Assembly: GCA_002716045.1 (NCBI GenBank)
Contig: PAZC01000060.1
Coordinates: 1 to 64,000 of the forward strand
Source of the DNA: Opitutia bacterium
GTDB taxonomy: Bacteria; Verrucomicrobiota; Verrucomicrobiia; Opitutales; Seribacteraceae
DNA length: 64,000 nt
Direction of reading: 5' to 3'
Position numbers and translations under genes: made by a program. The notes beneath the pieces are model-generated. The model ran no database searches, was not told where the DNA came from, and saw only the letters and a list, made by a program, of their open reading frames with translations. Shown piece by piece: positions 17,145 through 26,557 of this stretch (positions within the stretch are counted from its first letter, which is position 1; each line of letters begins with the position of its first letter).

Positions 17145-17923
17145 CTCTTCAATTGATTGATGCGAGAAAGCATTTCGTCGGAAGTTTGGATTGATTTTGA
17201 ATTAATCTCATATGCGCGTTGCGCGATAATCATATTAACCATTTCCTCGACCACATTGACGTTGGACATCTCAAGATAACCCTGCTTGATCGTCCCGAAT
17301 CCGTTTTGTCCGGCAGCCCCAATCTCGGGAGGTCCGCTGGCTTCGGTCTCAAGATAAAGGTTCCCTCCAATGCTCTTCAGGCCACTGGCATTTGGGAAGC
17401 GAACCAATTCCATTACCCCGGCAACAACGGTACCGTCCACAGTTTCAACTGAAATTTCTCCAGTAGGAGCAACGAAAACGTTAGTTGCTTCAGGATCAAT
17501 CGTCAGTCCAAGAGCAAGGGGAAGCCCATCACTCGTTGTGACCAAACCGTCCGGGCCTACCTTGAAGGCGCCGTCTCGAGTGAACGACTCAGTGCCGTCG
17601 GGGCGCTCTACGCGAAAGAAGCCAGAGCCTTCGATCGCCATATCCATCTTCTCTCCGGTCTTGGTCAAGGTGCCTTGGGTAAAGACCTTGGCCGTCGACA
17701 CGACCTTTGTGCCATTGCCCATTTCAACTCCGGTTGGGACTACTTGGCCAGCACCCGTCTCACCTCCAGCTTGACGAGGATTTTGGTAGAGCAAATCCTG
17801 GAACTCGATCTTGTTCTTCTTGTAGCCAGTGGTATTAACGTTGGCTATATTGTTCGAGATCACGTTTAGATTGAGCTGCTGAGCTTGCATGCCCGTTGCT
17901 CCGGAATAGAGTGATAGGTTCAT
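17141..17923 (-). CDS. flgG: Flagellar distal rod protein FlgG
   Basis: SGATGMQAQQLNLNVISNNIANVNTTGYKKNKIEFQDLLYQ...MSNVNVVEEMVNMIIAQRAYEINSKSIQTSDEML. Confidence 0.96.
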   Translation of the reverse strand: MNLSLYSGATGMQAQQLNLNVISNNIANVNTTGYKKNKIEFQDLLYQNPRQAGGETGAGQVVPTGVEMGNGTKVVSTAKVFTQGTLTKTGEKMDMAIEGSGFFRVERPDGTESFTRDGAFKVGPDGLVTTSDGLPLALGLTIDPEATNVFVAPTGEISVETVDGTVVAGVMELVRFPNASGLKSIGGNLYLETEASGPPEIGAAGQNGFGTIKQGYLEMSNVNVVEEMVNMIIAQRAYEINSKSIQTSDEMLSRINQLKR

Positions 17924-17949
17924 TTTCTAGTTCCTTGGTTAAGAAAGTT

Positions 17950-18711
17950 TTAGGATGTATGACCGAGAGTCCCGATGGCTCGGCCGACGTTTTGATCAAA
18001 AGCCTGAATCATTTTTTGGTTAGCCTCATGGGCTCGTCCGACTTCAATGAGGTTAATCATTTCACGAATGGCTGAGACGTTGCTGTTCTCAAGAAAGCCT
18101 TGCATTACTTGAAATTGGCCTTCTTCAGCTTCAACCGGCACGGCATCCTCGCGGCGGGTCATGAACCCCCCGCCAACCTTGCGCAGGTCAGCAGCTGGAT
18201 TCTCGAAAGTGAAAACACCGATTTTGGAGACCTGTTCGCCGTCTTGAAAAATTTGGCCCTCTTTGTCTATAGTGAGAGGACCGCTTCCTGCATTAACACG
18301 AATGTTGCTTCCACTGTCGTCGGAAAATTCATGCCCCATGACATTGACGAGGATCCCGTCGGCATTGACGTAAAACTGCCCGTCCCTGGTGAATACGGTG
18401 TCGCCGTTGACGCTCGAGAGGGCAAAGAATCCGTCGCCATGCAAAGCCAAATCCATTTCGTTGCCAGTTTGGCGCAATTCCCCGGCAGCATAATCAATCT
18501 CGCTTCGAATTAGCGGAAAGGAACCGGGCAATTCGTTCTTAAGCCGATCGTGGGTACTGCGGGCGATTTCCCCACCTTCCACTGCCTCAAATCCAACTGC
18601 TCCTGCCTTGAAGCCTGCAACATGGCTTGCCGCAATGTTGTTAGCGATGATGTCCTGGTATTCCTGTAACCCTCGAAGGGCAGCTGCGTTTTCGTAGAGC
18701 GATAAATTCAC
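17950..18711 (-). CDS. flgF: Flagellar rod protein FlgF (GTG start)
   Basis: FlgG paralogue sharing the MNLSLY N-terminus; first gene of the distal flagellar operon. Confidence 0.88.
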   Translation of the reverse strand: MNLSLYENAAALRGLQEYQDIIANNIAASHVAGFKAGAVGFEAVEGGEIARSTHDRLKNELPGSFPLIRSEIDYAAGELRQTGNEMDLALHGDGFFALSSVNGDTVFTRDGQFYVNADGILVNVMGHEFSDDSGSNIRVNAGSGPLTIDKEGQIFQDGEQVSKIGVFTFENPAADLRKVGGGFMTRREDAVPVEAEEGQFQVMQGFLENSNVSAIREMINLIEVGRAHEANQKMIQAFDQNVGRAIGTLGHTS

Positions 18712-18722
18712 GTCATGCGTGA

Positions 18723-18738
18723 AGCATTCGCTGTGCCA
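18723..18738 (-). promoter_or_regulatory. Putative sigma54 (-24/-12) promoter for the flgF operon
   Basis: Minus strand TGGCACAGCGAATGCT versus consensus TGGCACRNNNNTTGCW: one mismatch, correct GG-GC spacing. Confidence 0.72.
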
Positions 18739-18879
18739 ATAACGTAACTACTTGACCTGCAAGCTAATGGAAATTTTGAGAAAGGCAAGTGGGTAATATT
18801 TTCCGCAAGTTATGGTAAAAGTTGACGGGTACTCTGCCGTTAAGTAGTTCCAACCATTCAAAGGTTGGCTCTCGGAATC

Positions 18880-19125
18880 TCAATACTCGCAATGGAGATT
18901 CAGAATCTTACCGTTTTCCAAGTGAACTAAGACACGAGTCACGCGCCCTTCTACACTAACGACCTCAACCTTGGGACCGCCAGGTTCATCGTGCAGGGTT
19001 TGCACGGTTTCGTCGACGGCGGGAGCAGATGGCTCAGTTGGCTCAACAAAGGCACTGAATGGGGGGGATTCCTTGGAGGGGGAAGGTTCTCCATCTGGTG
19101 ATCTGCCTGACAAATAACTTTCCAT
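18880..19125 (-). CDS. Hypothetical protein at the end of the flgB operon
   Basis: 81-aa ORF tightly following motB, acidic/Pro-rich N-terminal half. Confidence 0.55.
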   Translation of the reverse strand: MESYLSGRSPDGEPSPSKESPPFSAFVEPTEPSAPAVDETVQTLHDEPGGPKVEVVSVEGRVTRVLVHLENGKILNLHCEY

Positions 19126-19131
19126 CAGAGT

Positions 19132-20019
19132 TCAGGGGTTTGTCTTGGCCGGTTCTGCAACAGGCGGCAAATTTGAGTAGTAGGTAAGGTTTTCCTCACT
19201 GACATCGAGTTTCAGGCTTAGTTCGACTCTCCTATTCTTCTCGGCGCGATTGGGGAAACGATGGTTTGGCTTGGTGTAACCATGACCAATAACGCTTTCC
19301 ACCTTGCGAGCGAGGTCTCCATCGGAATAATGGACCAATGCGCCCAAGACCTCATCTGCTTGACGAAGGCTCATTTGAAAAGCGGATCTTGCCCTTTGGG
19401 CATTTAGTTCCGCAGGCGTCATGTCGATAAGCTCATCCGCTGTTGGGACAAAGCCGGAACCAGACGAATCATGCGATGTGTGAGTATCCACTGTAAAAGT
19501 GAGAACATGCCGAGCTAACAACCATGACATCCTCTGCATGACGTCGTTGCCATAGTTTGTCAGTTCGTTTGATGAATTCTCAAAAATGGGAAATTCATCA
19601 CCATGATAGAGCGTGATCTTCAGACCTTCGTTATTGGCTTCTATCTGGATGGGCTCATCCACGTCCAAGTCATCATGCATCTTAATCTTCTTATACCAGT
19701 CCTGAGCAATGCGATGGAGCACATCAATATCTATGGAGGTGGATAAGTCCGAATTCCTCATAGTGGTGTCGGATCGACCCACTATTTGATCCACCATGCT
19801 GCCCGGGCGAGCATCGCGCTGTTCCACGGGAGTGGATTTCGGGACGCCAGCCATCCAAGGGTCGCGGAAAAAGCGCGTTGTCGCAATAATGACTTCCTCG
19901 TCTTGCGATAAAATCCAAAGAACCAGAAAAAGTGACATCATTCCAGTCACGAAATCCGCATAGGCTACCTTCCACGCCCCCGCGTGGCTGCCTTTACGCC
20001 ATCTTCTCGGGATTCTCAT
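19132..20019 (-). CDS. motB: Flagellar motor stator protein MotB
   Basis: GAWKVAYADFVTGMMSLFLVLWILS TM segment with plug Asp; OmpA-like C-terminus (NRAEKNRRVELSL). Confidence 0.92.
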   Translation of the reverse strand: MRIPRRWRKGSHAGAWKVAYADFVTGMMSLFLVLWILSQDEEVIIATTRFFRDPWMAGVPKSTPVEQRDARPGSMVDQIVGRSDTTMRNSDLSTSIDIDVLHRIAQDWYKKIKMHDDLDVDEPIQIEANNEGLKITLYHGDEFPIFENSSNELTNYGNDVMQRMSWLLARHVLTFTVDTHTSHDSSGSGFVPTADELIDMTPAELNAQRARSAFQMSLRQADEVLGALVHYSDGDLARKVESVIGHGYTKPNHRFPNRAEKNRRVELSLKLDVSEENLTYYSNLPPVAEPAKTNP

Positions 20020-20042
20020 TATTTGAACTTTAAGCCACTAAA

Positions 20043-20903
20043 TCAGCCGCCTTTGGCGGCATCTTTGCAACGTTCCTCTAGTTCGTCTGCTGTAGGCTGA
20101 ACCGTCAAGTCAAGGGATCGACGGCCTATTTCAACTGCCATGATTGGTGAAAGCCCAGTGGCAAAGCCGGTAACCGAACGTTCGACAATGCGAAAATAGA
20201 GGAACTCCTGCCCTTGATTGAGTGAGATCAAGCGGGCTAGAGGTATGCCAATGCCGTAGGCCAAAAAGATGCCAAGGAAGGTTCCGCTAAGAGCCGCTGC
20301 CACTTTCTTTCCTACCATTTCGGGGTCTTCCAAGTTAGACATCGTGTTAATGATACCAAGAACAGCTGCGACAATGCCTACACCAGGCAGCGCATCAGCG
20401 ACCATCTCGACAACCTTGACCCCACGACCAGCCTCAGCTTCTCTACTGGATAGCTCCGCTTGCAAAATGCCGCCAATTTCAGCGGGCTTGCATCGACCGT
20501 CAACAATTGGACGAAGTGAGTTGCAAAGGAATTCAACCAAGCGAGCATCGTTGAGAAAGGATGGGTATTTTGTGAAAATCGAGCTATTTTCAGCATCACT
20601 GACATGCTCGTCCAAGGCTGGAGTCCCTTTGCGGCGTCCAAGCATGAAGAGTTCATACAACAAGACGAGCAGATCGATGAATTTGTCCTTGTTGGAAACA
20701 TTCCCCGCGAAGGCCTTCTTGATATCCCCCACAAGTCCCATCAGGACGCTCTTTGGGCTAGACACAATCACGATACCGATGCCAATGCCAACGATAATCA
20801 TAATCTCACCAGCGTGTATGAGCCACATGGGATTACCTCCGGCAACGGAGAAACCACCAATACAGGATACGAAAACTACGATTATGCCAATGACGAGTAA
20901 CAT
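20043..20903 (-). CDS. motA: Flagellar motor stator protein MotA
   Basis: DALPGVGIVAAVLGIINTM...VAAALSGTFLGIFLAYGIGIPLA. Confidence 0.95.
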   Translation of the reverse strand: MLLVIGIIVVFVSCIGGFSVAGGNPMWLIHAGEIMIIVGIGIGIVIVSSPKSVLMGLVGDIKKAFAGNVSNKDKFIDLLVLLYELFMLGRRKGTPALDEHVSDAENSSIFTKYPSFLNDARLVEFLCNSLRPIVDGRCKPAEIGGILQAELSSREAEAGRGVKVVEMVADALPGVGIVAAVLGIINTMSNLEDPEMVGKKVAAALSGTFLGIFLAYGIGIPLARLISLNQGQEFLYFRIVERSVTGFATGLSPIMAVEIGRRSLDLTVQPTADELEERCKDAAKGG

Positions 20904-20918
20904 GTTATTGCAGTAATG

Positions 20919-21740
20919 TCAGGTAGAGCGGATTCTGGAGACTTTGGCGAAATATGATCGTAGACTTACGACCGTATGAGACAGGATTTGACTTATACGC
21001 GATTCGGTCAAGCCAAAGATTTCCGCGATTTCCGCAAGCTTGAGACCTTCATAATAGTATAAGACGAGGGTCTTCTTTTGCATGTCTGGCAGTTCCTTGA
21101 TCCGATCGCGTAGCATTAGAATGCGTTCACGATCTGCCACGACTTCTCGAATATCGGGTTCGTTCGGGTCAGCTAATGCCTCCTCAAGGGAAGGTGCGGC
21201 TTCATCTGCGGAGCTTTCCCCCACAGAACCATCTATTGGAACGAAAGTCACCGGTTGGGTATCTCGCAAAAGGGATTGGTATTGATGCTCAGTCAAATCA
21301 AGCTCTGCGCGAACCTCGTCTTCCGAAACCGGTCTTTTCAAACGAGCTTCCAGCTTCTCGATGGTAGCTTGCAGTGATTTCGCCTTCGCTCGGTTGGAGC
21401 GTGGCAAGCAATCAATCCTGCGCAGCTCATCGAGCAAGGCACCTTTAATTCGCAAGCCTGCGTAACCTCCGAAAGAACGCCCTTTGGATGGGTCGAATTT
21501 GTTGACGGCCATAACCAGTCCCTGCACACCTAGCCCGTACAAGTCGTCCGTCTCAACGGTCTCGGGAAAGCTATGGCGCATCCGAGAAATAATTGATTTG
21601 ACCAAGGGAAGGTAATTCTCGATCAAGCGATCCCGTTCTTCTCCATCAAGCATTGCACCGCGATAAGCCTGAGCGGCCTTGCGGAGCATTCCCGTAGATT
21701 CGGGAATTTTCTTTGGATCCGATGTACTCGAAGTTTTCAC
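20919..21740 (-). CDS. fliA: Flagellar-type sigma factor FliA (sigma28/WhiG)
   Basis: ENYLPLVKSIISRM...TDDLYGLGVQGLVMAVNKFDPSKG...LVLYYYEGLKLAEIAEIFGLTESRISQI. Confidence 0.95.
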   Translation of the reverse strand: MKTSSTSDPKKIPESTGMLRKAAQAYRGAMLDGEERDRLIENYLPLVKSIISRMRHSFPETVETDDLYGLGVQGLVMAVNKFDPSKGRSFGGYAGLRIKGALLDELRRIDCLPRSNRAKAKSLQATIEKLEARLKRPVSEDEVRAELDLTEHQYQSLLRDTQPVTFVPIDGSVGESSADEAAPSLEEALADPNEPDIREVVADRERILMLRDRIKELPDMQKKTLVLYYYEGLKLAEIAEIFGLTESRISQILSHTVVSLRSYFAKVSRIRST

Positions 21741-22093
21741 GCAGCAACAGTTTCAGCTACAGTGGGAGGTGGATCAGAAACAGCCTCCGCAGTTGCGGTC
21801 TCCACAGATTTTCGGGCAACAGATTCGGGTTCCATCTTTGCCGAATCTTCTTGTTCGGGCTCAGAAGGCGGCGTCACAATGTCCGTGCCATTCACACGGT
21901 TACTGGATGTAGACACAGATGAGAGGACCAGGTGAAGGATTCCCCTGGTGCAGAGTGCGCAAAAGAGGCATCCGACACTGCCTCTGAGGACTGAGGCCAG
22001 AGCATCCTCTCCCAGCAAAAGGCTAATCGCAAAGAAGGAAAGGAAGCCGGCGAAGCCTCCGATGCAACAAATGTATTTAGCTTCGTTTCTCAT
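21737..22093 (-). CDS. Small membrane protein between flhF and fliA, unknown function
   Basis: 118 aa, hydrophobic N-terminal segments and acidic tail; overlaps both neighbours by 4 nt. Confidence 0.65.
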   Translation of the reverse strand: MRNEAKYICCIGGFAGFLSFFAISLLLGEDALASVLRGSVGCLFCALCTRGILHLVLSSVSTSSNRVNGTDIVTPPSEPEQEDSAKMEPESVARKSVETATAEAVSDPPPTVAETVAA

Positions 22094-23202
22094 GCTCGAG
22101 ATCGGGCCAGAACTTGTTGTGGAAATGTGCTAGCCATCAATTGATTGAGAACGTTCGCAGTGAAGTCGCCAGTCACGTTTTGCCCTGTGCAAATGCACAA
22201 TGGGGTCAATCCACCACCCAAAGCCAAAGGCCAAATCTTCGTTGAATTGGGCAGTTCGTCAAAATGCGTGAAAACTACATGCGTTGCCCTTGCGCGCGCC
22301 CCCAAATTATAGAGTTTTTTAGCGATGGCCCCATCGTATGCCGCATTTATCACGAGGGCACGGGTGTCTACGCCTAATTCATCCAGCCTGCGACCCATTA
22401 GGTTCCATTCGTCCTGTTTTGAAACTGAAAGCCCAGGAAAATCCAGATAGAGCTGACTTCCATCAGTATCGGCGGGCAATTCAGCTGCATCCCTAAAGAG
22501 AGTGACCCCCAAAACCTCACAGAATATCCTCAGTGCGTCATCCGGATTCGGTGTGCCATTCTCAAGCTTTAGCACATGAGGGATACGTTGGTTGAGAAAG
22601 ACATCGTTTGCGAGGAACTTGCACAAGGTGGTTGTTTTCCCAGCACCCGGGGGGCCGAAAAAGGCCACTTTGCCAGTGGTTGGCCTAGGCTCTATTTCCC
22701 TGAACCGGTCTCGAAGAGCCAAGGAGATTTCATTGAGTGCTTCGGGAATGGACATTTCACTTATGCTCTGCCATCGAGGCCAAGATTGGACTGTGGTGAG
22801 GAAGTCGCGATCAAATCCAGCCCGCTCAAGCAAACCAGTGATATTGACGGACTCATTCAGCAGATTGTCAGCATCATCGGGTTCTTCATTCGGTGCTGCA
22901 TCCTCCTTATGGGCTTCTTTCTCCGGCATGGGTTGTATGTCTGTTTCCGAAGAAGCAAGGCCGGGCAACTCATCGTCGGAACTGTTTGGACCAGGCACCT
23001 CGACGACAACTTCCAGCTTGGGTGATGATATGAACTTTGACAGGCCTTGGCCATCTAACTGACGAACTGAAAGGACTCGAGCCGTGGCTCCTAATTTATC
23101 CCTAATTACACGAACAGCCTCTTCGGCGGATTTCACGACAAGTCGGTATTTCTTGCCTTCATCCGCAGTTGGCTGAACGGGGGTTTCTGCTTCTACTGAC
23201 AT
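22090..23202 (-). CDS. flhF: Divergent FlhF-like SRP GTPase
   Basis: YRLVVKSAEEAVRVIRDKLGATARVLSVRQL N-terminus and P-loop GPPGAGKTTT; located next to flhA. Confidence 0.82.
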   Translation of the reverse strand: MSVEAETPVQPTADEGKKYRLVVKSAEEAVRVIRDKLGATARVLSVRQLDGQGLSKFISSPKLEVVVEVPGPNSSDDELPGLASSETDIQPMPEKEAHKEDAAPNEEPDDADNLLNESVNITGLLERAGFDRDFLTTVQSWPRWQSISEMSIPEALNEISLALRDRFREIEPRPTTGKVAFFGPPGAGKTTTLCKFLANDVFLNQRIPHVLKLENGTPNPDDALRIFCEVLGVTLFRDAAELPADTDGSQLYLDFPGLSVSKQDEWNLMGRRLDELGVDTRALVINAAYDGAIAKKLYNLGARARATHVVFTHFDELPNSTKIWPLALGGGLTPLCICTGQNVTGDFTANVLNQLMASTFPQQVLARSRA

Positions 23203-23220
23203 TGTAGTGTGATGTTTTCG

Positions 23221-25446
23221 TTAAGCTGCGACTGGAACAGGGCTTTCGGCTTCAGTTGCATGGGTATCTTTTGTCGTTGCTTGAGCTAAGTCCTCGGGCA
23301 AAGCACTGACTGGCAGGGTGATGGCGGCAAAATTGTTCACTTGAGTTTCGTTCGGGAGTTCGTGGAAAGCCAATACCGCAAGTTTGGGATAAGAAGGCTC
23401 CATGAATCTTCGGAAGGCGAGTCTTAGATCAGAAGAAGTAACCAAGACCTGCGGTAATCCCTTGTCTGCCATTTCCTTGAGGCGTGGTACGATCTCGTTG
23501 AGAATGCCCTCCGTCAGAGAAGGGTCCATCATCAGTCCAATATCGAACTGGCTCTTGCGCACGCGAGAAATTAAGATTTGCTCCAGTCGAGGTTCCAAGG
23601 TCAGGGCTGTCAACTGGGCTGGCTCAGCCTCGTACTCCTTAACGAAATATATACCGAGTCGACGACGCGCTTGCTCCGATAGATCATCCGGGTTTTTGGT
23701 AATTGGAGCAACATCCGCAATTGTTTCCAAAATCAGGGTTAAACTCTTGATGGAAATTTTTTCTCGCAGAAGATTTTGCAGGACTCGCTGAATTACTCCA
23801 ACGCTAACCAAGTCGGGTAATAATTCGCTTACTAAGGTTGGGTTCTTCTCCTTGACCAAATCAATGAGCTTCTGGACGCCTTCTCGTTCCAAAATCAAAT
23901 GCGCCACTTCCCTCATGGAGTCGGAAAGATGAGTCACGAGGACAGATGATGCATCAACCACGGTAAATCCGGCGATTTCAGCGTCTCGCTTGTCTTCATC
24001 TGCAATCCAGGTGGCAGGTAGCCCGAATACGGGTTCAATCATTTCTATTCCCTCAAGTTTCTTGTCGCCTCCAGCAACATTCATGGCAAGGAATCTTTCT
24101 GGAATCACTTTGGATCGAGCGACTTCCTTGCCACGCAAAAGAAAACGATATTCGTTGGCCTCGAGCTCGATGTTGTCTCGCACTGCAATAGTAGGCAGCA
24201 ACATGCCCATTTCCTTTGTAAAGTTCTTGCGCGCCCCAGTGATGCGATCCAGCAGGTCTCCACCTTTCTTTCGATCGGCCAAGGCGAGAAGCCCGTATCC
24301 TACTTCGAGGGCAAACACCTCCTCTTCGATGACGCTAAGGTCACCGCCCTCCTTGCCCGGCTCAGATGGATCGGCGCCTCCTGCCCCGACGGAACTTGCC
24401 GCAGGACCACTGGCCGAGACTGGCTCGTCTCCTGCGATTTCCTCTAGATCCGGCTCACGCGCTTCTCGTTTCGCCAAAAGGTACGCGATTGAAAAACAGC
24501 AAAGCGAGAGTATGAAGAAAGGCCAAAAGGTGGATGTGAGGAAGAGACCAAAACCAAGCAACATCGCACCGCATATTGCCACAGCTCTTGGATAAATTGT
24601 AAGCTGGCGTCCGACGAATTCGCCGAGGTTGGATTCTTCCGAGGATCGGGTAACCAAAATACCTGCTGCAATGGAGACTATAATGGCAGGCACTTGAGTG
24701 ACCAGCCCATCACCTATGGACAATATGGTGTAAGTCTGCAGGGCTTGGGTGATGGGAAAGTCTTTTTGGAAATAGCCAATAAGGATTCCTCCTATGACAT
24801 TAATAACGGTAATGAATATGCCTGCCACGGCATCCCCTCGCACGAATTTGCTGGCACCATCCATGGCCCCATAGAAGTCAGCGTCCTTTTGGATGCGTTG
24901 GCGACGCTGCGTTGCTTCTGACTCCGTAATGACGCCAGCATTAAGCTCCGCATCAATGGACATTTGCTTGCCTGGCATTGCGTCCAGAGTGAATCGAGCA
25001 GTGACCTCGGCAATTCGGCCAGCGCCCTTGGTAATTACAACAAAATTGATTATCACCAAAATCAGGAAAACAACCGCACCAACAACATAATTGCCTCCAA
25101 CGACGAATTTACCGAAAGCATCAATCACTGAACCCGCATCAGCATCCAGCAGAATCAAGCGGGTCGAGGCGACGTTTAGCCCAAGGCGATAAAGCGTAAC
25201 TGCCAGGAGCAATGTGGGGAAAACCGAGAATTCAGGCGGATCCTTGACATAAATGACAGTTAGGAGAATCAGCAAGGAGATAGCTATGCTGAAAACGAGC
25301 AAAAGACTAAGCAAATCCTTGTGGACGGGTATGACCAAAAGGACAATTGCTCCGAATAGACCAAGAATGAAGGCAAGATCAGTATTTCCGCCCAAACGTC
25401 CCAGGCGATCATTCACTTTTTGGAGAAAAGCAGCCATATCAACCAT
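23221..25446 (-). CDS. flhA: Flagellar export protein FlhA
   Basis: FHIPEP-family polytopic N-terminus (GRIAEVTARFTLDAMPGKQMSIDAELNAG) and cytosolic domain; 741 aa. Confidence 0.97.
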   Translation of the reverse strand: MVDMAAFLQKVNDRLGRLGGNTDLAFILGLFGAIVLLVIPVHKDLLSLLLVFSIAISLLILLTVIYVKDPPEFSVFPTLLLAVTLYRLGLNVASTRLILLDADAGSVIDAFGKFVVGGNYVVGAVVFLILVIINFVVITKGAGRIAEVTARFTLDAMPGKQMSIDAELNAGVITESEATQRRQRIQKDADFYGAMDGASKFVRGDAVAGIFITVINVIGGILIGYFQKDFPITQALQTYTILSIGDGLVTQVPAIIVSIAAGILVTRSSEESNLGEFVGRQLTIYPRAVAICGAMLLGFGLFLTSTFWPFFILSLCCFSIAYLLAKREAREPDLEEIAGDEPVSASGPAASSVGAGGADPSEPGKEGGDLSVIEEEVFALEVGYGLLALADRKKGGDLLDRITGARKNFTKEMGMLLPTIAVRDNIELEANEYRFLLRGKEVARSKVIPERFLAMNVAGGDKKLEGIEMIEPVFGLPATWIADEDKRDAEIAGFTVVDASSVLVTHLSDSMREVAHLILEREGVQKLIDLVKEKNPTLVSELLPDLVSVGVIQRVLQNLLREKISIKSLTLILETIADVAPITKNPDDLSEQARRRLGIYFVKEYEAEPAQLTALTLEPRLEQILISRVRKSQFDIGLMMDPSLTEGILNEIVPRLKEMADKGLPQVLVTSSDLRLAFRRFMEPSYPKLAVLAFHELPNETQVNNFAAITLPVSALPEDLAQATTKDTHATEAESPVPVAA

Positions 25447-26542
25447 TCGACACTAGGCGCCGCGCTTTTAGACGATGAAAATAATAGGCGTGAGTTCGAT
25501 AAACAAAAGCGAGGATTTCAGCTATCACATTGTACATTTCAAGAGGAATGGGCGAACCTACGCGGCCCAAACGGTAGAGGCTTTGGGCCACGGGCTTGTT
25601 CTCCACCATGGGGACTTCGTATTCTTTTGCTATCATTTTGATTCGTCTTGCAAACAGTTGCTCGCCTTTCGCGACTACTATCGGAGCAAGATCCGTGCCT
25701 CTTTCATATTTTAGTGCGACAGCAAAGTGTGTGGGGTTTGTTACGACGACGTCTGCGGTAGGCACGTCATCAAGAGATTGGCGACCGGCAAACTCGAGAG
25801 CTTTTTTGCGTTGAGTGGTTTTGACCTCAGGTGATACCTCGCGGCTACGCCGCTCTTCTTTAACTTCTTCTTTAGTCATCATCATCTCCTTGTTGTGCTT
25901 TCGTTTCTGGAGGAGAAAGTTGATGACAGCAATGATCACCATTAGTACTGTAAGTATCAACAGCATGATCACGAACAGTTTATAGATGAAAACGCCTACA
26001 TGCTTGATGGGCACTGGCGCGAAGAAAATGGGGTCATTCGTGATGTATCCGAGAGACAGCACCACAACAGTGCCAATGGCAAAGAACTTCAGGAAATCTA
26101 TACCAAATGTGGTTAACGCCTGAGTGCCGAAGATGCGTTTTGCGCCAGTTACTGGATTCAACTTATCCATCTTCGGCTCAAGAACCTTGGGGGTTAGGCG
26201 AAATCCGGTTTGGAGACCTTCCGCTATCAGTGCGGCGACAAAACAGCACAACAACATCGGAAAAACGATGGAAACTAATGCATAATATGATGTTGTAAAG
26301 GCACTTACGATTCCCTCTTGGGTTGCCTTGAAGGTATCAATATTCTCGAATATACTTCGTGTGAAAAAACCGAGAGTTTCAGCTTTTTGGACTCCAAATG
26401 CCAATATCACGACAACTCCAGCCGCTAAAGTAAAGGCGACACCAATTTCAGGAGCTTTAGCGAATTGGCCACGGCTCCTGGCTTCGTTAAGCCGCTTTTC
26501 CGTGGGAGGTTCGGTCTTTGAGCTTTTGTCTACGTCAGCCAT
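25439..26542 (-). CDS. flhB: Flagellar export switch protein FlhB
   Basis: KTEPPTEKRLNEARSRGQFAKAPEI; autocleavage motif NPTH. Confidence 0.97.
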   Translation of the reverse strand: MADVDKSSKTEPPTEKRLNEARSRGQFAKAPEIGVAFTLAAGVVVILAFGVQKAETLGFFTRSIFENIDTFKATQEGIVSAFTTSYYALVSIVFPMLLCCFVAALIAEGLQTGFRLTPKVLEPKMDKLNPVTGAKRIFGTQALTTFGIDFLKFFAIGTVVVLSLGYITNDPIFFAPVPIKHVGVFIYKLFVIMLLILTVLMVIIAVINFLLQKRKHNKEMMMTKEEVKEERRSREVSPEVKTTQRKKALEFAGRQSLDDVPTADVVVTNPTHFAVALKYERGTDLAPIVVAKGEQLFARRIKMIAKEYEVPMVENKPVAQSLYRLGRVGSPIPLEMYNVIAEILAFVYRTHAYYFHRLKARRLVSNG

Positions 26543-26557
26543 GTCAAAAGCGAATGA

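Noticed and set aside
18850-18868. Hairpin ccaacc-attcaaa-ggttgg downstream of the 81-aa ORF as a terminator
   Set aside because: Six-bp stem without a following T-tract on the minus strand. It may be a weak terminator or an operator but is not supported enough to list.
20269-20916. 215-aa ORF antisense to motA
   Set aside because: Ser/Pro/Ile-rich shadow ORF of motA with no independent evidence.
23990-24595. 201-aa ORF antisense to flhA
   Set aside because: Shadow ORF; flhA is unambiguous.
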